A stretch of 64,000 nt of DNA from Anoplopoma fimbria (taxonomy: Eukaryota; Chordata; Actinopteri; Perciformes; Anoplopomatidae), in the NCBI RefSeq assembly GCF_027596085.1, contig NC_072465.1, positions 21,348,707 to 21,412,706 of the forward strand, given 5' to 3'. Under the pieces are notes generated by a model. That model worked only from the letters and a program-made list of their open reading frames with translations, was not told the DNA's origin and searched no databases. Position numbers and translations under genes: made by a program. Numbering within the stretch: the stretch's first letter is position 1; the number at the start of each line of letters is the position of its first letter. Shown piece after piece: positions 57,801 through 64,000 of this stretch.

Positions 57801-60800
57801 AGAAAAGAACTATTAATTATTAACTAGTGTGATTATGATGTTTAAACAAAATGAGTTGTGTGTTACAGAAACGCAATCAATGCAACGAGGTCAAACAGCA
57901 TATTTGGTCATTAAAGGTTTTACACCAGCTCATTGACTGCGCTTTATGGCAGGGGCTCAAATTTGCATGAGCGGCGAGAGCTAAAGCCATATGATGGTAA
58001 TAGACAACACCTCAGTTAAATCGCCTTTTGAGAGGGAAAACAGAAAATGTTGTTACTGTTGGCAGTGTCACCAATGTAAAAACTGTTTGAAATGAAATAG
58101 GTCAATTCCAATCTCCATAACAGTATATTACACAATATAGAATGTTCTCTGATAATTCAATAAATAAATAAATAGGCTTAATGTAATAACCACATGGTTT
58201 TATAAACACTTGTGTGAATCAAATACTAGAAAAGTATTTTTCTCATTTAATTAAGAACTTTAGTGCAAAATAATCAAATGTTGGGTAAATATATGCACGT
58301 TTTTGTCAATTTAAAACAACAGAATTGTGTAGCGTAGTATCTCAATACATGATTTCTTTAGATATGATTCCATGAGAAGGCTAAAAAAGTTATATTGCAT
58401 CACCGCTCAGCCCTAACTGAAATGTGACAGCATTTAAAAAGATGCTGGAACATGTTCTTTGCAACAAATTTAAATTGAAAATGTTTTAGCCCATTATTAG
58501 CAGCTTGAAAAGATGGCACGTTACATATATGCACCCTTGGTAACTGTCCTTTTTTAAAAGCTTGAGTCAAATCAAATTTGAAACTGACACAGAGACTGTT
58601 TGCATCCTACACTCAAAAGACATGTATATGAGTTATCAAGAATTACTGCCATTGGTCTTTACTAAGAAGGTGGTTGAAATGCAGTGGGCTTTTTTCCCAA
58701 GGGAAACCAATCAAGTGTAACTTGGACAAGTTGCAAAAAGAGGACAGTTGTGGTTTAGGAAGTGGTTTCCAACTGCTCATTTCAGTTTTACTCAAGAAAA
58801 AAAGGAGAACTTACTGGCAGTTCCCCCACACAGTGGATGAGACCGTTCAAAAGAGGGAAGTTAATTAACTGAGTAGTTAAAGGATGTCAAAAACTAGAAT
58901 AAGTTCTTGTTTGGTTATGTGTTTCAAGAAGCTCCAGGCAGCCATCTCGATGGAGGTTGGGAAGGAGACATCCGGTCAATCAAGTGGAGGGATCAAGAGG
59001 GAAGGGCACACGATGGCTGCAAAGGTACAGTACTAAAGTGCATGTGTAATAATAATCAACTATGGTCTTGCTTAAATTCTACTTGTCTTGTGAATTATTG
59101 ATACCGCCATTGCAACAGAATCTGTAATGTTATTTAAAAAACAAATGATCAAATTCCACTACTACACACATAAACATGTACTAATTAATAACCTTTTCCT
59201 CACATTAGCCTACCTCATACTCTTCATCTCTCCTATGACCACAACATTGTCTGCTCCCTTGGCTCTTTGGCTCCAGACGGGATTACAGGAACAATTTCTT
59301 GCTACGGCAACACAAGATTTACTCAAAAAGATGATAAAATGACAGATATGAGGATTTATCTGATATGACGTACTCCTCAGTAGGTTTTCTGTGTTTTAAA
59401 TGACCTTTTAGAGGTAAAAGATTTAAAATATATATTTTGTAATGTAACAATGTGGTGCACAACACAACTCTAATATACAAGTAAAGAGCAACATTTGTTG
59501 TTGTCTTGTTCTAGGGCATTACGTACGAGACATCTGTATCTATGGAGTGGAAGACCTAACATGGATCATCAACAGGAACAGCATGTTTGCCAATAAGTTT
59601 GAGAGTAATACCTTTCCTGGGGCCCTGGACTGCATGGAGCAGTGGCACAGGACCAAGGTGTTGAACCAGGCAACTGTTTCCATAGAGCCAGCATGGCTTC
59701 TGGCCACACAGAGAAACTCAAGCAGCAGCTACTTCAACAGCACGTCTGGAGCATGAAAGCACTGTCGGGATCCTCAACTAAAAGTTTGGCGACATGCATT
59801 TCAGATGATTTGCACCCGTTCAGTGGCTGTGAATGTCAACAATGTGGGCTGGAAAAAAGGACAAACAGTCCACTTCTTCTGTGGCAATGTTACTGTTGAA
59901 GGACATATTTGTCTATGTATGAAACTGTAATGGCTGTTCTGATAATCAGGTGACCAAAATAACTTTACTTTAGTAGAGTAATGCAGGTTACGCAAAAGTA
60001 CAATGAATTTAATTTAAAATATAGTATAGTATAGTAAGAGATACTATTTGAGACTTTTGCACTATACAAGTCATTTTAACAACTAAATATGACTTTCATA
60101 TTGTTTAATTTAATTAAATATTGATATATTTATATTGTGTGTGTGGTCAAGTAAAACAAAAACCATTGATTGGTTTATTTAATTAGAGCACTGCAGGTGT
60201 AAACAAACCAAAATAAAGACGATAAAGAATAAAAAAAAAAAATCTCCCTTCTTTCCTTTTAACATGACTATGGGCTCTATTTTACATCACAATGCAACAG
60301 AGTAATGGGAGAGGCCGGAGGCAGAGGGTTCACCGGCCAAAGACCGCAAACCTGTCTCTTCCCTCCCTTCACAATATGCCGGTAACATTAGTTCAGCAGC
60401 ACGCGTCACTGGAAGGCGACAAATGGTAAACAAACTTCATTACTAATTTGTAAACAGAGTATGAAACTCATCAATATAAGAAAATTCTAGGGCTTTACCG
60501 AATAGTTGGAAGCTTCAAAAGATTCATTCATAATGTTGAAATTAAAATCATCCATCAAAAGTGGAGTTGGACAAACCCTAAATGCACCATGCTTTTTAGA
60601 ACATGGGTCCTAAGAGTCCATAGCCATGAAAGGCTGTGCTTTGCGCAAAATGTTCACATTGACGGTGCTAACGTGCTAACATTGAGCAGGTTTAATGTTC
60701 ACCATCTTTGCTGACATTTTTTCATTTTGCACAAAACACAAGTTACAGCAGAGGTGAAAACACAAGTGAAAAGAACTTGCTCCTGTAATCCTAATGGTAT

Positions 60801-63261
60801 TATCTAGAAAGTCAAGGTCAAGGTGTTACTTGCCTTGGGCAGGCAGCGTTGTTGATTTTACTCTAAAGCACTTAAAGAGAGGTATTCAGTCATAGTCTCA
60901 GGATTAAGGTTGGCATGGTTAGTGATAACAGTGGTTGTTCAACATTTGGATATTTTTTTCCCGGCACTTTTATGAGCAAATCAGTTTTGCAAAGGGGACT
61001 TGTTCCAACAAAGAGCTGCAGGTTCTGATCAGTTCAAGTAAACTGCAAACTTCAAACACACATAGTTACGGTAAAACACATAGCCTTAGACCACAAATAG
61101 CTAACAAAGGGGACTGCAAAAGTGTGGGCCTGCTGCTTAAAAGGTCCCGAGGCCAGATCTCAATGTCCAATGTCCGTCCTATGACCTGTAGGCTCTGAAC
61201 CTCTCCACCGGTTTACAATTGCATGTTTCATGTCGTGTTAGAGAATATTAGGATAGATGCAAAAGTGGCCCTCTATAAGCAAGTGATATTAAATAAGAGG
61301 CAGGCAAAGTCTTGCCTCTTATTTATAGCCAGTGGCTATAAATACTAGAAATGTTGTGTTGCCTAATAAGTCTATCTAAGCAAACATCAGTGCAGAGAGA
61401 GCCAGGTTCCCACAATCGGCACAGTAACTTTTCTTCCCGTTTCAGGCCCTATTTATGGCAAGTAAAACCACTGGGCAAAGATGCTTTCATACATAGAAAC
61501 AACAACAACAGTGACTGGATATGATCTGCTGTCTGCTACCACATGATAGCCTGTGCATGAGAAGTTATGACCATAGTTTTAAAGTTACTTAAAATAGGTC
61601 AGGTCCCCACAATTGTCCGTAGGCCTGCATCTTATTCCCATTTGGGTCATTGTCAGGAACGGCCGAAAAATATGAAAAGTAAAACCGTAATGATGCATTG
61701 ACGCTTGGATGAAAAAGAGTAAAAAGAAATAAGAGATGTCTTAAGGATAGCTGGGCCTGTGACAATAGTTTACCTTTCTTACAATTATGATGGAAATAAT
61801 GCCCAAAAAATGCCAAAATGAAATCAAATAATGTAGCGAACAACGGAGAGCGAGCTGTATCCAGCAGTGTGACAGTTAAAAGGCGTCCCCTCTCAATACA
61901 CTTTGCAGTATGTACATAACGCATTAATAATAAATATGTCCCATAGAGCTCATACTAAACACAACACTTCCATGGGTCCTCAGCAATACACCCGCCGAGT
62001 GTAAAATCGATCGGGTGAAATATTGTTCAGAAAATCAAAAGGACAGACATAAAGACATTCAAACAGAGACTCCTTCCATTTGAGTTAAATGACCAAACAT
62101 TTGCCAAAGACAATCACACATCAGAATGGGTTCAGAAATGAGTAAGCCACTTCTGCTTTGGCCTTTTTAGCATAACTGTCCTTCAGGACCAAATTAACAA
62201 AAAAAACTTATTTTTTCAGAACTGTAACTATGTATATTTCTCAGTAATGTTGATAAGATTTTCTGTTCATCTATTAGTATCATAATCAAAAACAGGGAGA
62301 TTCTTAGGCTAAGAGTCTGCCGTAAGGGTCAGACTCTTTATGGTATATGTTTACTGATTTGTAGTGTTCCTTAAATTATTCATTTTTTAATTTTGAGTAT
62401 TTTCTAAATAACTGAAAAGGTGTTTTTTTATTTATTACAAGCTACATATATTTTCTGGATAGCTCACAATTTAGTGAACAATGTTCTGAGATTTCCAAAC
62501 GTCCAATGGGAGCTTTAGACGATTACACTTCTGAAACCACGTCAATGCCAGACTGCTAATGTTTTATCTACATTGATAACAATGCTGCTTATTTACCAAG
62601 CATAAGCAGTAAGAGAACTGCAGAGGCAGAATCGCTGTCAAACATTGAGAGGTCACTAATGGAGAGGTTTCGTGGAAAGAAAGATTAAAAATCTACTAGA
62701 AGAATGAAAAATGAAAAAAAAAGATGAAATATTGCTCACCTTGTGGCAGATTTCTGTCTTGACCTCCTTCAGTGCCCTGTCAGAAAAGACACAGCCACAG
62801 GTCTGCAGGTAACAAAACCTGAAAATAGAAACATTGGAGTTTATCATATGTGCCATTTCCTGCACAAAGTGAATTGTCAATGCAAGTGTGTGTGACGCAT
62901 TCTCCTAACAAAGTTTTATCTTAACATTTGGATGAAAGTCAATACTGGTGATAAGAACAGTGGAGTTCTGCACTACCAACATATATTAACTTTTATAGCC
63001 CGATGTGGTCAACACAAAACTAGATTCTCTTGATTATACTTGACGCATTATACATGGAGCAGAAGAGCACCAGCCTTTTTATAATTCTTAGGTTTTTGAC
63101 TGTTTACTTGTTGTTGGTTACCTGTGCTTGCCATTCATCTCCAACCCAACAACAGGGCAGATGAACATGCCGCAGTGGACGTCTTCATATATGTCTCCTT
63201 TAGTATTACTTCTCTCTCCCTTCCACTCAGGGTTATCAGTCAAGTTCAGTTCCTTTATATC
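49239..63261 (-). CDS. rtf2: Replication termination factor 2, C-terminal 217 aa (partial, 6 exons)
   Basis: Rtf2 is a nuclear RING-like protein that associates with the replisome; the human protein is removed from stalled forks by DDI1/2 and the proteasome. Exons in transcript order: 63122-63261, 62740-62818, 52126-52236, 51825-51879, 49976-50047 and 49239-49435, together 654 nt in one frame. They start inside DIKELNLTDNPEWKG, pass through FICPVVGLEMNGKHRFCYLQ and CGCVFSDRALKEVK (the second half of the RING-like zinc-binding domain), then a coiled basic segment (LRDRMEEKRAKAKTK), a Ser/Pro-rich linker and the conserved tail KSLFTTHSSAKR...NWVTHTPYHF. Human RTF2 is 306 residues, so roughly 85-90 N-terminal residues lie past the right edge. 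Gcnt7 sits inside the intron 52237-62739 on the other strand. Confidence 0.93.
49976..50047 (-). CDS. rtf2: rtf2 exon, variable linker
   Basis: A 72-nt exon encoding TQAPQEDLAAGPQQNGDESS and QS, acidic and Gln-rich. Conservation here is low, so the call rests on phase, splice sites and position. Confidence 0.75.
51825..51879 (-). CDS. rtf2: rtf2 exon, variable linker
   Basis: A 55-nt exon encoding KSKKSKAAETASTPSESK plus one base. The KxxKxKAAE start resembles human KKPKAAES. The splice phase fits both neighbours. Confidence 0.85.
52126..52236 (-). CDS. rtf2: rtf2 exon, end of RING-like domain and basic helix
   Basis: A 111-nt in-phase exon encoding CGDTFKYEDVVVLNGTKEEV then GKLRDRMEEKRAKAKTK. 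It matches the LNGTKEDV...RMEERR block of the human protein. Confidence 0.92.
53345..53410. repeat. Inverted repeat, about 30-bp arms
   Basis: The left arm 53345-53374 and right arm 53380-53410 pair with two substitutions and one extra base, around a 5-nt spacer. The arms contain GTACATTTTTGG and CGCCTAG. A second shorter hairpin (GTTTTGTAT / ATACAAAAC) follows at about 53416-53448. It could be a compact MITE or part of a larger repeat. Confidence 0.75.
54823..54889. repeat. (GA)n microsatellite
   Basis: About 33 uninterrupted GA units inside the large rtf2 intron, about 1.8 kb upstream of the gcnt7 start codon. Confidence 0.96.
56673..56888 (+). CDS. gcnt7: gcnt7 exon 1 (TM anchor and stem)
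   Basis: It encodes residues 1-72 and ends in ERYHRDCQ before GTAAGT. It carries the signal-anchor and stem, and the first stem cysteines. Confidence 0.9.
56673..59756 (+). CDS. gcnt7: Beta-1,6-N-acetylglucosaminyltransferase family, gcnt7 (4 exons, 431 aa)
   Basis: Type II Golgi membrane protein of the GT14 family, whose characterised members add beta-1,6 GlcNAc branches to O-glycans or I-antigen chains; the acceptor of GCNT7 itself is poorly known. Exons: 56673-56888, 57015-57756, 58929-59024 and 59515-59756, with GT-AG junctions and 432 codons including stop. An in-frame stop at 56658-56660 makes the Met at 56673 the first possible start. Residues 1-9 are cytoplasmic, about 10-27 (SFLLCLGMSIIICSVIYM) span the membrane, and a Pro-rich stem follows. 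The catalytic domain shows PLAFIVTIHKELELFVRLFR, YCIHVDNKA, NLCGQDFP, the SPDEHYWVTL motif with its acidic residues, WEGDIRSIKW and MFANKFESNTFP. Human GCNT7 is about 430 residues. It lies antisense within an rtf2 intron, as in the human locus. Confidence 0.93.
57015..57756 (+). CDS. gcnt7: gcnt7 exon 2 (main catalytic part)
   Basis: A 742-nt exon from EESYILNSRIQCSNL to DEHYWVTLSHIK. It has a TTTATAG acceptor and GTAAAC donor, and ends one base into a codon. Confidence 0.93.
57757..58928. other. gcnt7 intron 2
   Basis: AT-rich intron with no recognised repeat. It is also intronic for rtf2 on the other strand. Confidence 0.6.
58929..59024 (+). CDS. gcnt7: gcnt7 exon 3
   Basis: A 96-nt exon encoding APGSHLDGGWEGDIRSIKW then RDQEGRAHDGCK. 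The acceptor is TTTCAAG, with a weak polypyrimidine tract, and the donor GTACAG. Phase fits both sides. Confidence 0.9.
59515..59756 (+). CDS. gcnt7: gcnt7 exon 4 (C-terminus)
   Basis: It encodes HYVRDICIYGVEDLTWIINR onward, through MFANKFESNTFPGALDCMEQ, to SGA and the TGA stop at 59754-59756. HYV...CIYG and the NKFE motif are family landmarks. Confidence 0.93.
60030..60358 (+). repeat. Direct repeat copy 1, 3' of gcnt7
   Basis: About 327 bp, roughly 95% identical by eye to 63679-64000, with small indels. It includes a plus-strand AATAAA at 60212-60217 that could serve as the gcnt7 poly(A) signal, 456 bp after its stop. The end at about 60358 is only where the second copy leaves the window. 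Confidence 0.9.
60359..62739. other. rtf2 intron, right of gcnt7
   Basis: No gene was seen. It contains two adjacent hairpins at 61291-61344 and a 9-bp inverted pair at 62311-62338 (AAGAGTCTG / CAGACTCTT). Confidence 0.5.
61291..61344. repeat. Two adjacent short hairpins
   Basis: The first has 12-bp perfect arms AAATAAGAGGCA / TGCCTCTTATTT (61291-61302, 61313-61324). The second, slightly overlapping, has 11-bp perfect arms TATTTATAGCC / GGCTATAAATA (61320-61330, 61334-61344) with a 3-nt loop. Confidence 0.8.
62740..62818 (-). CDS. rtf2: rtf2 exon, RING-like segment
   Basis: A 79-nt exon encoding FCYLQTCGCVFSDRALKEVK and TEICHK, supplying Cys/His ligands of the RING-like domain. The donor is GTGAGC. 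The next exon starts with the final CG pair of the zinc site. Confidence 0.92.
63122..63261 (-). CDS. rtf2: rtf2 exon, start of visible part
   Basis: A 140-nt exon encoding DIKELNLTDNPEWKGERSNT through FICPVVGLEMNGKH and two bases of the next Arg codon. The acceptor is CTTTTCAG-type (minus strand) and the donor GTAACC. Confidence 0.93.
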
Positions 63262-63678
63262 CTGAAAAGGGAGTGGATGGAAAAACAGGTTAAAAATTGA
63301 ATAAGAAATCAATACAAGTGCATAGGGATGGGCAATATATCAATATTGTGAGAAGAGACTAGATATTGTCTTAGATATCATAATAGAAGTGTTGTCTTTT
63401 CCTGATTTACTTACTAGACTGTTCTATTATTTACCTACTTAGTCATTATATCCACATAACTGATGATTTATCAAAACTTATATTTTGTAAATATATTGTG
63501 AAAGCACCTATGGTCAACCCTACAATATTGCGAGAGGTATTTAGTCAATAATATCCCTTTGGTTGATTTTTTTACCCCTTTTCGCCCAGCCCTACAAATC
63601 TACCGCAGTGTCATCACCCACAGAGACACACACATGAATTTGGAAACACAAATATAAACCTCATGTTTATATATATTT

Positions 63679-64000
63679 TATAGTAAGAGAGACTATTTGA
63701 GACTCCTGCACTACACAAATCATTTTAACAACTAAATATGACTTTCATATTGTTTAATTTAATTAAATATTGATATATTTATATTGTGTGTGGTCAAAAC
63801 CATTGATTGATTTTTTTATTTATTTAATTAGAGCACTGCAGGTGTAAACAAACCAAAATAAAGACGATAAAGAATAAAAAAAGAGATCTCCCTTCTTTCC
63901 TTTTAACATGACTATGGGCTCTATTTTACATCATAATGCAACAGAGTAATGGGAGAGGCCGGAGGCAGAGGGTTCACCTGCCAACGACCACAAACCTGTC
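63679..64000 (+). repeat. Direct repeat copy 2, cut by the window edge
   Basis: Second copy of 60030-60358, 3.65 kb away in the same orientation, in the rtf2 intron upstream of the exon at 63122-63261. The similarity continues to the last base of the window, so the duplicated unit is longer than what is visible. Confidence 0.9.

Overview
This is nuclear DNA from a ray-finned fish, most likely a spiny-rayed (percomorph) teleost. The evidence is the intron-split vertebrate genes, long uninterrupted CA/GT, GA, ATT and ATCT microsatellites, Tc1-type transposons with IR/DR ends, and several dispersed repeats familiar from teleost genomes. The gene order tfap2c - gcnt7 - rtf2 matches the human 20q13.31 neighbourhood (TFAP2C, GCNT7, RTF2), and this synteny also supports calling the AP-2 gene gamma (tfap2c) rather than alpha.

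Layout. From 1 to about 33,600 I find no protein-coding gene. It is a microsatellite-rich flank on the 3' side of tfap2c, holding one 1,611-bp Tc1-like transposon (29,451-31,061), a 230-bp Tc1-derived MITE (32,604-32,833), a LINE 3' end (about 23,389-23,630), an inverted 208-bp duplication, a perfect 29-bp-arm palindrome (27,032-27,091) and a few single-copy stretches that could be conserved regulatory DNA. From about 33,600 to 45,653 lies tfap2c on the minus strand: seven coding exons of the long form (444 aa, start at 42,373) plus an alternative first coding exon at 45,624-45,653 that replaces the first 16 residues with 10 others and removes a predicted SUMO site. From 49,239 to beyond 64,000 lies rtf2 on the minus strand. 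Its last six exons (217 C-terminal residues) are visible and the N-terminal exons are off the right edge. A 10.5-kb rtf2 intron (52,237-62,739) holds the complete four-exon gcnt7 gene (431 aa) on the plus strand. A roughly 325-bp segment just 3' of gcnt7 is repeated directly at 63,679-64,000 and brackets two rtf2 exons.

How the genes relate. Tfap2c is a DNA-binding regulator of ectoderm, neural crest and germ-line development. Rtf2 is a RING-like protein acting at stalled replication forks. Gcnt7 is a Golgi glycosyltransferase-family protein. They do not form a pathway; their linkage is ancient synteny. Exon boundaries were set by reading GT/AG sites and checking reading-frame phase: tfap2c exons sum to 1,335 nt, gcnt7 to 1,296 nt and the visible rtf2 exons to 654 nt, all multiples of three. 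All homology statements come from recognising the families, not from a database search.
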